From contig NZ_JWJH01000005.1 of NCBI RefSeq assembly GCF_000949865.1, positions 62,001 to 126,000 on the forward strand: a stretch of DNA of 64,000 nt, given 5' to 3'. Source of the stretch: Rhizobium nepotum 39/7 (GTDB lineage: Bacteria > Pseudomonadota > Alphaproteobacteria > Rhizobiales > Rhizobiaceae). Positions within the stretch are counted from its first letter, which is position 1; every line of letters starts with the position of its first letter. A program made the position numbers and the translations under genes. The notes below the pieces were generated by a model, which made no database searches, was not told the origin of the DNA, and was given only the letters and a program-made list of their open reading frames with translations. This document shows, piece after piece, positions 18,248 through 27,379 of this stretch.

Positions 18248-19225
18248 TCAATTATGCTGGTGGTCGCCGCCCTTGGCTGAGCCTGCGGAAAGCACGATCT
18301 CCACCTTGCCGGCCTTTTCAAAGACCAGCGTCACCGGCACCTTATCGCCTTCGGCAAAGGGCTTCTTCACGTTGAAGAACATCATGTGCAGGCCGCCGGG
18401 CTTCAGCTCCACCGTCTGACCGGCGGGAATGACGATGCCGTCATCCAGCTTGCGCATTTTCATGACGTCGTTGACCATCGCCATTTCGTGAATTTCGGCA
18501 CGGCCGGCGGCGGAGGATTCGATACCGATCAGCCTGTCGTCGCTGGAACCGGTATTTTTGATCGTCACATAACCGCCGCCTACGGGCTGGCCGGGCAACA
18601 TGGCCTTGGTTGCGCCAGCGGAAAGCTCGAGGCTGTCAGCCTTCACGACATCCGTGTCCATATCCATGTCCATGGCGGAATGATCATGCCCGCCGGCATG
18701 GGCCTTGGCGGCGACACGGATCGTCGGAGCCGGGCTTTTCAGCGAATGCGGATCGACGCCCGCTGCCGCCACCTCATCCCAGGAAACCTTGCCCTTGTCG
18801 CCGCAAAGCTGCGTTACCTTGAAAGGCAGGTCTTGCCCCGCCTCCACGCCGGTGATTTTTCCCTGTACGGCAAAGGTGTCGTAAAATTCGTCCGGCAGGT
18901 CGCCGCCCTTCCAGCGGATTTCGACTGGCCCGCTTTCGATCTCCTGCCCGTGGTTCTTGTAGGACTTCTGGTACTCGCCCTTGATGATTTCCAGTTCCCA
19001 GCCAGCCTTTGGCTGCGGCTTGGCGGAAATGAAACCTTCCGGCAGCTTGATCTGGACTTCGGTGGTGGCAAGCCCGCCGTCGCAGCCATGCGGCACCTGG
19101 AGTGCGGCAACGATGGTGCTGTCCTGTTCGGCAGAACCATCAACGAAGGTTGCATGGGCGAAGGCCTGCGCCGTTGAGACGGAGGCGATGAACAGGGTGC
19201 AGGTGATGATTTTGGTGGTTTTCAT
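18248..19225 (-). CDS. YcnI-like (DUF1775) and PCu(A)C copper chaperone fusion
   Basis: This exported 325-residue protein joins two copper modules. After a signal peptide (residues 1-24, cleaved after AFAHA-like sequence, leaving a mature His as in YcnI and CopC-type copper binders) come a DUF1775 domain (VPHGCDGGLATTEVQIKLPEG, residues 45-150), a His/Met-rich linker (HAGGHDHSAMDMDMD) and a PCu(A)C domain with H-(M)-x10-M and HMMFF motifs near the C terminus. PCu(A)C proteins pass Cu(I) to cytochrome oxidase in the periplasm. Upstream is a DUF2946-like gene on the same strand, 87 bp away. Confidence 0.9.
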   Translation of the reverse strand: MKTTKIITCTLFIASVSTAQAFAHATFVDGSAEQDSTIVAALQVPHGCDGGLATTEVQIKLPEGFISAKPQPKAGWELEIIKGEYQKSYKNHGQEIESGPVEIRWKGGDLPDEFYDTFAVQGKITGVEAGQDLPFKVTQLCGDKGKVSWDEVAAAGVDPHSLKSPAPTIRVAAKAHAGGHDHSAMDMDMDTDVVKADSLELSAGATKAMLPGQPVGGGYVTIKNTGSSDDRLIGIESSAAGRAEIHEMAMVNDVMKMRKLDDGIVIPAGQTVELKPGGLHMMFFNVKKPFAEGDKVPVTLVFEKAGKVEIVLSAGSAKGGDHQHN

Positions 19226-19312
19226 TTGTCTTGTCCTTGCGACTGCGGCCCATGGGCATTGCAGCCGTTGCGTACCGCCAGCCGGCGGCGATGATCCTGT
19301 GAAGCGAAGAGA

Positions 19313-19735
19313 TCAGGCGGACAGGGAGGGCGGGCCGCGTGCGGACGGTTTGCGGATCGTCAGGACCGAGAGAAAATTCCACTCTGCGGACAAGCGATTG
19401 TCGAGCCACGCGAATTCGTTCCTCAGCCAGCTCGTTGCATCGGGCGCAGGCAAAAGAATGGACGACGCCAGCAGGCAGGCCTCGCAGAACAGGATCGCGT
19501 CACTCGAATGAGCGGGACCATCCTTGGCGTGCGAGGCATCAACGCCGCCGCTGTGGCCGAGGCAGATCTCGGCAAACGTGCCGTCCGGCAGCCGGTAGCT
19601 CTCATCGAGAGCAACGGCAGGCGCCGCAGCGAGCGCGGGCTTGTGGGCGAAACCAAGCGACAACATCAGCATCGCGCAGAAAATGCGAAGCATCTTCTCC
19701 ACCCCTGTCAGCCGTCGTTTTCGGTTTGCGTCCAT
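19313..19735 (-). CDS. DUF2946-like small exported protein
   Basis: This 140-residue product has a hydrophobic signal segment (IFCAMLMLSLGFAHKPALA) and a mature part with EICLGHSGG, HAKDGPAHSSDAILFCEACLLASS, where the Cys and His cluster could bind metal. That pattern and the neighbouring copper gene fit the DUF2946 family, often linked to copper uptake. The start at 19735 is the best of several; an internal ATG 14 codons later is also possible. Confidence 0.65.
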   Translation of the reverse strand: MDANRKRRLTGVEKMLRIFCAMLMLSLGFAHKPALAAAPAVALDESYRLPDGTFAEICLGHSGGVDASHAKDGPAHSSDAILFCEACLLASSILLPAPDATSWLRNEFAWLDNRLSAEWNFLSVLTIRKPSARGPPSLSA

Positions 19736-19865
19736 ACTCAGGCGATACCCCTCTTTCTTGCCGATTTCAAAGGGGAAATTTGCCGCAGGCCCAACCTCTG
19801 ACTTGGAACAATCGTCGGAGCGCAGCATTTCCTGTCGGTAAGATCATTTCGGAAGGAGAACCGAC

Positions 19866-20051
19866 ATGCCAGCCAAATCGAAAGCCCAGCAGAAAGCGGC
19901 GGGCGCGGCGCTGGCCGCCAAACGCGGCGAAATGAAGAAATCCAGTTTACAAGGTGCTTCAAAAAGCATGGAGAAGTCTATGACAGAAAAGGAACTTGAG
20001 GATTTCGCCTCGACAAAACGGAAGGGTTTGCCGGAGAAAAAATCTGACTAA
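19866..20051 (+). CDS. DUF3008 family small basic protein
   Basis: This 61-residue, lysine- and alanine-rich protein (MPAKSKAQQKAAGAALAAKRG, shortened here, and ending TKRKGLPEKKSD) matches the DUF3008 family of small proteins common in proteobacteria. It is hydrophilic with no membrane segment, and its function is unknown. A strong ribosome binding site (GGAAGGAGAACCGAC) precedes the ATG. Confidence 0.75.
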   Translation: MPAKSKAQQKAAGAALAAKRGEMKKSSLQGASKSMEKSMTEKELEDFASTKRKGLPEKKSD

Positions 20052-20182
20052 CGGCGCGCGGCATCGAGTATCTTCGCCACATACCGTACCCGCGATGGCG
20101 CAGATGGAGCAAAAATCTGTTCAGATGCGTCATTTGGTCCTTGCCAATAATGGCCCTTCGAAGATAATGAGCGTCGCATCAT

Positions 20183-20350
20183 CGTTGGGAGAAACCGCTT
20201 CAATGCGGTGCCGAAGGAGCAACCGCCCCGGAAACTCTCAGGCAAAAGGACCAGCGGTGACGACGGAACTCTGGAGAGAAGCCACCTTTCATAAGGACGG
20301 CTCGCCGAAGGGATAACAATCTCAGGCGACAAGGACAGAGGGGGCTCTTG
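20183..20350 (+). promoter_or_regulatory. Tandem glycine riboswitch
   Basis: Two glycine aptamers sit in series before gcvT. The first shows GCCGAAGGAGCAA, then GAAACTCTCAGGCAAAAGGA and a closing ACTCTGGAGAGA; the second shows CGCCGAAGGGATAACAA, then ATCTCAGGCGACAAGGACAG. These are the conserved cores of the gcvT RNA motif. In the family, glycine binding turns on the cleavage operon. A GC-rich hairpin near 20385-20402 (GCGCG-TTTCTT-CGCGC) lies just before the gcvT start and may be the expression platform. Confidence 0.95.
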
Positions 20351-20417
20351 AACCCGGCGCGTTTTCCGCGTCATGACCTGAGCCCGCGCGTTTCTTCGCG
20401 CAACCCTGGAGGCGTCC

Positions 20418-21557
20418 TTGGACGATACCGCCGAGCTTAAAATCACGCCGCTCCATTCCCTGCATCTTTCGCTTGGCGCCCGCATGGTGCCATTTGCCGG
20501 TTACGACATGCCGGTGCAATATCCGGCCGGCGTGCTGAAGGAACATCTTCAGACCCGCACCTCCGCCGGTCTTTTCGACGTGTCCCACATGGGTCAGGTG
20601 ATCCTCAAGGCGAAATCCGGCAACAATGCCGACGCCGCAAGTGCGCTGGAAAAGCTGGTGCCGGTCGATATTCTCGGCCTCAAGGAAGGTCGCCAGCGTT
20701 ACGGTTTCTTCACCGATGAAAACGGCTGCATTCTCGACGACCTGATGATCACCAATCGCGGCGATCATCTTTTCGTCGTCGTCAATGCTTCCTGCAAGCA
20801 CGCCGATGTCGCGCATATGAAGGCGCATCTTTCCGACGCTTGCGAGATCACCCTTCTAGACGACCGCGCGCTGATCGCACTTCAGGGACCGCGCGCGGAA
20901 GCGGTTCTGGCGGAACTATGGGCCGGCGTGTCCGACATGAAATTCATGGATGTGCTGGAAGTGCCGCTGCACGACGTTCCCTGCATCGTTTCCCGCTCCG
21001 GTTATTCCGGTGAGGACGGTTTTGAAATCTCCGTACCGGCCGACAAGGCGCAGGAGATCGCCAAGGCCCTGCTCGAACATCCCGATTGTGAGCCTATCGG
21101 TCTCGGCGCGCGCGACAGCCTGCGTCTGGAAGCAGGCCTTTGTCTTTATGGCAACGATATCGACACCACGACCTCCCCCATCGAAGCGTCGCTCGAATGG
21201 GCGATCCAGAAGGCACGTCGCGCCGATGGTGATCGCGAAGGCGGTTTTCCGGGTGCCGAGCGCATTCTGCGCGAACTGAAAGACGGCACATCGCGCCGCC
21301 GTGTCGGCCTGAAGCCCGAGGGCAAGGCGCCGGTGCGTGGCCATTCCAAGCTTTTTGCGGATGCCGAGGGCAAGACGGAAATCGGCGAAGTGACCTCCGG
21401 CGGCTTCGGCCCTTCGGTCGAAGGTCCCGTCGCCATGGGTTACGTGCCAGCGGCCTACACGGCTCCCGGCACGGCGATCTTTGCGGAAGTGCGCGGCAAA
21501 TATCTGCCCGTCACCGTCGCTGCCCTGCCCTTCATCAAGCCCACCTACAAGCGGTGA
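20418..21557 (+). CDS. gcvT: Glycine cleavage system T protein (aminomethyltransferase)
   Basis: It transfers the aminomethyl carbon from H-protein to tetrahydrofolate, releasing ammonia. The 379-residue protein has LHLSLGARMVPFAGYDMPVQY near the N terminus (given in part), the FDVSHMGQ motif, the folate-contacting RSGYSGEDGFEI, and RDSLRLEAGLCLYGNDI. The start is TTG, eight bases after CTGGAGG; no ATG fits. It is the first gene of the gcv operon and is controlled by the riboswitch just upstream. Confidence 0.95.
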   Translation: MDDTAELKITPLHSLHLSLGARMVPFAGYDMPVQYPAGVLKEHLQTRTSAGLFDVSHMGQVILKAKSGNNADAASALEKLVPVDILGLKEGRQRYGFFTDENGCILDDLMITNRGDHLFVVVNASCKHADVAHMKAHLSDACEITLLDDRALIALQGPRAEAVLAELWAGVSDMKFMDVLEVPLHDVPCIVSRSGYSGEDGFEISVPADKAQEIAKALLEHPDCEPIGLGARDSLRLEAGLCLYGNDIDTTTSPIEASLEWAIQKARRADGDREGGFPGAERILRELKDGTSRRRVGLKPEGKAPVRGHSKLFADAEGKTEIGEVTSGGFGPSVEGPVAMGYVPAAYTAPGTAIFAEVRGKYLPVTVAALPFIKPTYKR

Positions 21558-21580
21558 TCCATTATGGTCGAGCCAGCCGC

Positions 21581-21740
21581 CACCCCCCTCTGCCCTGCCG
21601 GGCATCTCCCCCTCAAGGAGGGAGATCGGCAAGAGGCTCTTACACTGCTCCATTCTCAAGCACCGAGATGGGCGAAACTTAGCCGCAGGTCGATCTCCCC
21701 CCTTGAGGGGGAGATGCCCGGCAGGGCAGAGGGGGGTACC
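21581..21740. repeat. RIME1-type rhizobial palindromic repeat
   Basis: Left arm 21581-21629 and right arm 21691-21740 are near-perfect reverse complements carrying CCCTCTGCCCTGCCGGGCAT and a CTCCCCCTCAAGG core. The composition and structure match the Rhizobium intergenic mosaic element RIME1. It fills most of the spacer between gcvT and gcvH and would form a very stable hairpin in the operon transcript. Confidence 0.88.
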
Positions 21741-21796
21741 CCTCGCCGACGCCCAATCAACCAATCACCAATTACCTTCCTCGAAAGGACGTCCCC

Positions 21797-22159
21797 ATGC
21801 TGAAATTTACCGCAGAACACGAATGGCTGAAGTTCGAAGGCGATATTGCCACCGTCGGCATTACCAGCCACGCCGCTGAACAGCTTGGCGACCTCGTCTT
21901 CGTCGAATTGCCGGAAGTGGGCGCCACCTTCTTCAAGGATGGCGATGCCGCAACCGTTGAATCCGTCAAGGCGGCGTCCGATGTCTATTGTCCGCTGGAT
22001 GGCGAAGTGGTGGAAATCAACCAGGCGATCGTCGACGATCCCTCGCTGGTCAATTCCGATCCGCAGGGCGCCGGCTGGTTCTTCAAGCTGAAGCTTTCCA
22101 ACGTCGCGGATGCCGATACGCTGCTCGACGAGGCAGCCTACAAGGAGCTGATCGCGTAA
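21797..22159 (+). CDS. gcvH: Glycine cleavage system H protein
   Basis: This 120-residue lipoyl carrier protein shuttles the aminomethyl group between P, T and L proteins. It has [31 protein letters not shown] and the lipoylation site [10 protein letters not shown], whose lysine lies near residue 57. A good ribosome binding site (GAAAGGACGTCCCC) precedes the ATG. Its stop overlaps the gcvP start (TAATG). Confidence 0.96.
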   Translation: MLKFTAEHEWLKFEGDIATVGITSHAAEQLGDLVFVELPEVGATFFKDGDAATVESVKAASDVYCPLDGEVVEINQAIVDDPSLVNSDPQGAGWFFKLKLSNVADADTLLDEAAYKELIA

Positions 22160-25023
22160 TGACGACGCCCACGGAATTCCACTTCACCGACTATCAGCCC
22201 TATGATTTCGCCAACCGGCGACACATCGGGCCGTCGCCGTCGGAAATGGCGGAGATGCTGAAGGTCATCGGCTACAAGAGCCTCGATGCCCTGATCGACG
22301 CCACCGTTCCCTCCTCCATCCGCCAGAAGGTGCCGCTGACCTGGGGTGCCGCGCTGACCGAACGCGAGGCGCTGGATCGTCTGCGTGAAACGGCCAACAA
22401 AAACCTGGTGCTGACCTCGCTGATCGGTCAGGGCTATTACGGCACGATCACGCCGCCGGTCATCCAGCGCAACATTCTGGAAAACCCGGCCTGGTACACG
22501 GCCTACACGCCTTACCAGCCAGAAATCAGCCAGGGCCGTCTGGAAGCCCTCCTGAACTACCAGACCATGGTCTGCGACCTGACCGGCCTCGATGTCGCCA
22601 ACGCATCGCTGCTCGATGAAGCGACGGCGGCTGCGGAAGCCATGGCCATGTGCCAGCGCGTCGCCAAATCCAAGGCCACCGCCTTCTTCGTCGACGCCAA
22701 TTGCCACCCGCAGACCATCGCGCTGATCGAGACCCGTGCGGCCCCGCTCGGCTGGAAGGTGATCGTCGGCAATCCCTTCACCGATCTCGATCCGGTCGAC
22801 GTGTTCGGCGCGATCTTCCAGTATCCGGGCACCCACGGCCATGTCAGCGATTTCTCGGGCCTGATCTCCCGCCTGCACCAGACCGGCGCCATCGCTGCCG
22901 TGGCCGCCGATCTTCTGGCGCTGACGCTGTTGAAATCACCCGGCGAAATGGGCGCGGATATCGCCATCGGCACCTCGCAGCGTTTCGGCGTTCCTGTCGG
23001 TTACGGCGGTCCGCATGCGGCCTATATGTCGGTCAAGGATGCGCACAAGCGCTCCATGCCCGGTCGTCTGGTCGGCGTCTCGGTCGATGCGCGCGGCAAT
23101 CGCGCCTATCGCCTGTCGTTGCAGACCCGTGAGCAGCATATCCGCCGTGAAAAGGCCACCTCCAACATCTGCACGGCGCAGGTGCTGCTCGCCGTCATGG
23201 CCTCGATGTACGGTGTCTTCCACGGCCCGCAGGGCATCAAGGCGATTGCCCAGCAGACCCACCAGAAAGCCGTGCTGATGGCCAAGGGTCTGGAAAAACT
23301 CGGTTACACCATCGAGCCGGAAACCTTCTTCGATACGATCACCGTCGAAGTCGGCCATATGCAGGGCGTCATCCTGCGCGCGGCTGTTGCGGAAGGCGTG
23401 AACCTGCGCAAGGTCGGTGCGACCAAGATCGGCATGAGCCTTGACGAGCGCACCCGCCCGGCGACGCTTGAAGCCGTCTGGCGCGCGTTCGGCGGTAATT
23501 TCCCGATCTCGGATTTCGAGCCGGAATATCGCCTGCCGAAGGAATTGCTGCGCACCAGCCAGTACATGACGCATCCCATCTTCCACATGAACCGTGCCGA
23601 AAGCGAGATGACCCGTTACATCCGCCGTCTTTCGGACCGTGATCTGGCGCTCGACCGCTCGATGATCCCGCTCGGTTCCTGCACCATGAAACTGAACGCA
23701 ACTGCGGAAATGCTGCCGATCACCTGGCCGGAATTTTCCGATATCCATCCCTTCGTGCCGGCCAATCAGGCGCTCGGCTACAAGGAGATGATCGATGATC
23801 TCTCGGAAAAGCTGTGCTCGGTCACCGGTTACGACGCGTTCTCCATGCAGCCGAATTCCGGCGCGCAAGGGGAATATGCGGGACTTCTGACCATCCGCAA
23901 CTATCATATCGCCAATGGCGGCACACATCGTGACGTCTGCCTCATTCCAACCTCGGCGCATGGCACCAACCCTGCCTCCGCGCAGATGGTCGGCATGAAA
24001 GTGGTGCCGGTGAAGGTGCGGGATAATGGTGACATCGATCTCGACGATTTCCGTGCAAAAGCAGAACAGTACGCGGAAAACCTCTCGTGCTGCATGATCA
24101 CCTATCCGTCCACCCACGGCGTATTCGAGGAGACGGTTCGCGAGATCTGCGAGATCACCCATAAACACGGCGGACAGGTCTATCTTGATGGCGCCAACAT
24201 GAACGCCATGGTCGGCCTTTCCCGCCCCGGTGATATCGGTTCCGACGTTTCGCACCTCAACCTGCACAAGACCTTCTGCATTCCGCATGGCGGCGGCGGT
24301 CCGGGCATGGGGCCGATCGGCGTCAAGGCGCATCTTGCTGCCTATCTTCCAGGCCATCCGACGACGGACGGTCGTGAGGGTGCGGTTTCGGCCGCCCCCT
24401 TCGGCTCGCCTTCTATCCTGCCGATCTCCTGGAGCTATTGCCTGATGATGGGCGGCGAAGGGCTGACGCAGGCGACCAAGGTTGCGATCCTCAACGCCAA
24501 CTATATCGCCGAACGGCTGAAGGGCGCTTACGACGTGCTCTACAAGTCCGAGACGGGACGCGTGGCGCATGAGTGCATCATCGATACCCGGCCGCTGGCG
24601 GATAGCTGCGGCGTGACGGTGGACGATGTCGCCAAGCGCCTCGTCGACTGCGGTTTCCACGCACCGACCATGAGCTGGCCGGTGGCCGGCACGCTGATGA
24701 TCGAGCCGACGGAATCCGAGACCAAGGCGGAACTCGACCGTTTCTGCGATGCCATGCTGGCGATCCGCGAAGAAGCCCGCGACATCGAGGAAGGCCGGGC
24801 GGACAAGACCAACAATCCGCTGAAGAACGCGCCGCACACAGTGGAAGATCTCGTCGGCGAGTGGGATCGTCCTTATAGCCGCGAACAGGGCTGCTTTCCG
24901 CCGGGCGCCTTCCGCATCGACAAATACTGGTCGCCCGTCAACCGCATCGACAACGTCTATGGCGACCGCAACCTCATCTGCACCTGCCCCCCGATGGAGG
25001 CTTACGCCGAAGCGGCCGAGTAA
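22159..25023 (+). CDS. gcvP: Glycine dehydrogenase (decarboxylating), P protein
   Basis: This PLP enzyme decarboxylates glycine and loads the aminomethyl group on H-protein. The 954-residue single-chain form has the [15 protein letters not shown] terminus, [10 protein letters not shown], and the PLP-lysine site [15 protein letters not shown] with Lys near residue 704. The start codon overlaps the gcvH stop by one base, so translation is coupled. A strong terminator follows at 25048. Confidence 0.97.
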   Translation: MTTPTEFHFTDYQPYDFANRRHIGPSPSEMAEMLKVIGYKSLDALIDATVPSSIRQKVPLTWGAALTEREALDRLRETANKNLVLTSLIGQGYYGTITPPVIQRNILENPAWYTAYTPYQPEISQGRLEALLNYQTMVCDLTGLDVANASLLDEATAAAEAMAMCQRVAKSKATAFFVDANCHPQTIALIETRAAPLGWKVIVGNPFTDLDPVDVFGAIFQYPGTHGHVSDFSGLISRLHQTGAIAAVAADLLALTLLKSPGEMGADIAIGTSQRFGVPVGYGGPHAAYMSVKDAHKRSMPGRLVGVSVDARGNRAYRLSLQTREQHIRREKATSNICTAQVLLAVMASMYGVFHGPQGIKAIAQQTHQKAVLMAKGLEKLGYTIEPETFFDTITVEVGHMQGVILRAAVAEGVNLRKVGATKIGMSLDERTRPATLEAVWRAFGGNFPISDFEPEYRLPKELLRTSQYMTHPIFHMNRAESEMTRYIRRLSDRDLALDRSMIPLGSCTMKLNATAEMLPITWPEFSDIHPFVPANQALGYKEMIDDLSEKLCSVTGYDAFSMQPNSGAQGEYAGLLTIRNYHIANGGTHRDVCLIPTSAHGTNPASAQMVGMKVVPVKVRDNGDIDLDDFRAKAEQYAENLSCCMITYPSTHGVFEETVREICEITHKHGGQVYLDGANMNAMVGLSRPGDIGSDVSHLNLHKTFCIPHGGGGPGMGPIGVKAHLAAYLPGHPTTDGREGAVSAAPFGSPSILPISWSYCLMMGGEGLTQATKVAILNANYIAERLKGAYDVLYKSETGRVAHECIIDTRPLADSCGVTVDDVAKRLVDCGFHAPTMSWPVAGTLMIEPTESETKAELDRFCDAMLAIREEARDIEEGRADKTNNPLKNAPHTVEDLVGEWDRPYSREQGCFPPGAFRIDKYWSPVNRIDNVYGDRNLICTCPPMEAYAEAAE

Positions 25024-25042
25024 ACCGTCAGTGCAAACAAAC

Positions 25043-25073
25043 ATACGAAGGCCCGGAGCGATCCGGGCCTTTT
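25043..25073 (+). terminator. Rho-independent terminator of the gcv operon
   Basis: GGCCCGGA pairs with TCCGGGCC around a GCGA tetraloop and is followed by TTTT. The whole 31-base segment is repeated exactly at 27233-27263. Confidence 0.92.
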
Positions 25074-25180
25074 CTATTGCGGAAATGACTGAGGGACCTG
25101 GCCGGGCTTTCTTGCTGCCGGGGGCTTGCGTTTTTTCGGTCCCGCTTGTCTAACTTGGGGAAGAGGCGGAGAATGTGCGG

Positions 25181-25723
25181 ATGCAAGGTGACGAAATTGC
25201 TGTCCTGATCGGGCGTGTTGCGCTCGGGGACCGCTCCGCATTCGCCGCGCTCTATCAGGCAACCAGCCCGAAACTTTTTGCGATCTGCATCCGTATCTTG
25301 AAAGACCGGGCGGATGCGGAAGAGGCGTTGCAGGAAATCTATGTCAGGATCTGGCAGAGAGCGCATTCCTTCGCAAGCCGCTCGGGGCATGCCTTGGCCT
25401 GGCTCGCCACCGTTGCCCGAAACCATTGTATCGACCTCGTCCGGGCGCGAAGGCCCGTGAGCGATGACATCGATACCGTGTTGGACCTTGCAGACCAATC
25501 GACTCCCGATCCGGAAATGCAAATCGCGATGCGCGATGAAGGCCGGCGAATCGATAGATGCATGGAGGAGTTGCGGCCGGATCAGGCTACTGCGGTGCGG
25601 CGAGCCTATGTGGAGGGTTTGAGTTATGCGGAACTTGCGCAGGAGATGAATGCGCCGCTCAACACGGTGCGGACATGGCTTCGCCGCAGCCTGCTGAAAC
25701 TGAGAGAGTGCATGGAACGATGA
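25181..25723 (+). CDS. ECF-type RNA polymerase sigma factor (SigK-like)
   Basis: This 180-residue extracytoplasmic-function sigma factor directs RNA polymerase to stress promoters. Region 2 (FAALYQATSPKLFAICIRIL, then EEALQEIYVRIWQRA) and region 4 (VRRAYVEGLSYAELAQEMN, then NTVRTWLRRSLLKLRECM) are clear; region 3 is absent as usual. The ATG at 25181 sits nine bases after GGAG; a GTG two codons earlier is possible. Its stop overlaps the start of the anti-sigma gene (ATGA), and the pairing with a fasciclin protein resembles the SigK group. Confidence 0.9.
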   Translation: MQGDEIAVLIGRVALGDRSAFAALYQATSPKLFAICIRILKDRADAEEALQEIYVRIWQRAHSFASRSGHALAWLATVARNHCIDLVRARRPVSDDIDTVLDLADQSTPDPEMQIAMRDEGRRIDRCMEELRPDQATAVRRAYVEGLSYAELAQEMNAPLNTVRTWLRRSLLKLRECMER

Positions 25724-26436
25724 CATCGGGCGAACATAGTCGTGGCAACACTCCGCAGGATGAAGTTCTTGCGGCTGAATACGTGCTTGGCCTTCTTTCG
25801 CTGGAAAAGCGTCGAGCGGTCGAAAAGCGCATGACGGACGATGTTGACTTTCAGCGCCTCGTGGATCGGTGGCAGATCGATACCGCAGCGTTCAATGATG
25901 CTTATGGCGAAGTCCCGCCCGATGCCTCGGTATTCAGCCGTATCGAAAACCGCCTGTTCGCCGCCCGCCCCGATGCTGCGGCCGGTTCGTTCTGGCAGTC
26001 GCTCGTTTTCTGGCGCAGCGTCTCGCTTGTCTCGTCGCTTGCGGCTGTCGTCGCCATAGCCTTTGCATCAGGTCTGCTTGCGCCGGATGGCCGGCGTGCG
26101 ACGCCACTCGTTGCCAACCTCACCGCGCCCGGCAACTTGATCGATCTCGTGGCATCCTACGATGCATCGAGCGGACGCCTGAAGATCACACCTGTTGCAG
26201 CAGACAGCGGCGAACGCCGATCACTAGAACTGTGGCTGGTGCCACCGGCGGGCAACCCGAAATCGCTCGGGACGATCAATGCGGCGGTTGACGCCGACAT
26301 GGTCATTTCGCCCGAGATACGGGGTACACTCGGCGAAGGCTCCGTATTTGCCGTTAGCCTCGAACCATTCGGCGGTTCTCCTACCGGCCTTCCCACCGGC
26401 CCGATTGTTGCCTCGGGTACTGCGCGCCGCCTGTAA
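25720..26436 (+). CDS. Anti-sigma factor, RskA-type
   Basis: This 238-residue membrane protein probably sequesters the preceding sigma factor. The N-terminal cytoplasmic part (EVLAAEYVLGLLSLEKRRAVEKR) is the anti-sigma domain seen in RskA; one transmembrane helix follows near residues 105-125 (SLVSSLAAVVAIAFASGLLA), then a periplasmic C-terminal domain (LELWLVPPAGNPKSLGTI) as in RskA. No HxxxCxxC zinc motif is visible. It overlaps the sigma gene by four bases. Confidence 0.88.
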   Translation: MTSGEHSRGNTPQDEVLAAEYVLGLLSLEKRRAVEKRMTDDVDFQRLVDRWQIDTAAFNDAYGEVPPDASVFSRIENRLFAARPDAAAGSFWQSLVFWRSVSLVSSLAAVVAIAFASGLLAPDGRRATPLVANLTAPGNLIDLVASYDASSGRLKITPVAADSGERRSLELWLVPPAGNPKSLGTINAAVDADMVISPEIRGTLGEGSVFAVSLEPFGGSPTGLPTGPIVASGTARRL

Positions 26437-26494
26437 CAAGAACGCAGTTAATCCTATTTAAAATCAGTTATTTATCAGTTTTTCGGGCTTGCCT

Positions 26495-26520
26495 GAAACT
26501 TCTCGGGACCAACCTCCGTC
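26495..26520 (+). promoter_or_regulatory. Candidate ECF-type promoter of the fasciclin gene
   Basis: GAAAC (26495-26499) and CGTC (26517-26520) are separated by 17 bases, which fits the general GGAAC-N16/17-CGTY form of ECF promoters. It lies about 85 bases upstream of the fasciclin start. The match is imperfect and was found by eye. Confidence 0.35.
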
Positions 26521-26602
26521 TCTTGTGTTGCTACGGATGACCGATAGCGGCCGCTGGAAGGGCTACCTTTCGGGGTCTGGATGTCACCAAGGAGGAATAA
26601 CG

Positions 26603-27160
26603 ATGCACAAGGTTTCCGTTCGCGCCCTGACGCTGGCCGCAGCTCTTTCCATCGGCATGGTTTCCGCTTATGCCGCAAACCCCAAGGTTGGCGGCGCCGC
26701 GATGTTCGAGAACAAAAACATCGTTGAAAATGCGATGAACTCGAAAGACCACACGACACTCGTCGCAGCGGTGAAGGCCGCCGGTCTTGTCGAAACGCTT
26801 CAAGGCAAAGGTCCGTTCACGGTGTTCGCGCCGACAAATGAGGCTTTCGCGGCCCTTCCCAAGGGTGCAGTCGACGATCTTCTGAAGCCGGAAAATAAGC
26901 AGAAGCTGGCCAAGGTGCTGACCTGCCACGTGGTTGCCGTCAATGCGCTGTCAACCGCCATCGAAAAGATGATCAAGGACGACAAGGGCGAGCATGACGT
27001 GAAAACGGTCGGCGGCTGCGTGCTCAAGGCCAAGGAAAGCATGGGCAAAATCACCTTGACGGACGAGAATGGTACGGTTGCTCATGTCACCATCGCCGAC
27101 GTCAAGCAATCCAATGGCGTCATTCATGTCATCGACAAGGTGTTGTTGCCGAAGATGTAA
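26603..27160 (+). CDS. Secreted fasciclin (FAS1) domain protein
   Basis: This 185-residue exported protein has a signal peptide (residues 1-24, ending VSAYA) and one FAS1 domain. Conserved segments are HTTLVAAVKAAGLVETLQG, the H1-like GPFTVFAPTNEAFAALP, LTCHVV and the final NGVIHVIDKVLLP. FAS1 domains mediate adhesion in many bacteria and are the main output of the SigK regulon in mycobacteria. It lies directly downstream of the sigma/anti-sigma pair and has a strong ribosome binding site (AAGGAGGAATAACG). Confidence 0.93.
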   Translation: MHKVSVRALTLAAALSIGMVSAYAANPKVGGAAMFENKNIVENAMNSKDHTTLVAAVKAAGLVETLQGKGPFTVFAPTNEAFAALPKGAVDDLLKPENKQKLAKVLTCHVVAVNALSTAIEKMIKDDKGEHDVKTVGGCVLKAKESMGKITLTDENGTVAHVTIADVKQSNGVIHVIDKVLLPKM

Positions 27161-27182
27161 TTTAGCGCTGCATGACACGAAA

Positions 27183-27208
27183 CGGGCCAGCAGCAGGCTG
27201 GCCGTTTT
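27183..27208 (+). terminator. Terminator of the fasciclin gene
   Basis: GGCCAGC (27185-27191) pairs with GCTGGCC (27197-27203) and is followed by GTTTT. It lies 23 bases after the stop codon. Confidence 0.8.
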
Positions 27209-27232
27209 GATGAAAAGGCAGACTACTGGCAG

Positions 27233-27267
27233 ATACGAAGGCCCGGAGCGATCCGGGCCTTTTTTCG
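27233..27267. terminator. Second copy of the gcv-type terminator
   Basis: It shares 31 consecutive bases with the terminator after gcvP (25043-25073) and ends in a longer T-run. It sits between the convergent fasciclin and NTF2-like genes. Confidence 0.88.
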
Positions 27268-27379
27268 TTACGGCAACGGAGTTTTTCGACCGTTGGAATT
27301 GCATATGATTGATCGTCAATCGTTCGCTGAAAAGCCGATGCGGCTCGCATCATTCGGGCAAGATCCTGCCCGGACTTGT

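Noticed and set aside
22936-25044. 702-codon open frame antisense to gcvP
   Set aside because: It mirrors the gcvP codon pattern and has low-complexity Arg/His/Gly composition; there is no sign of a start site or domain.
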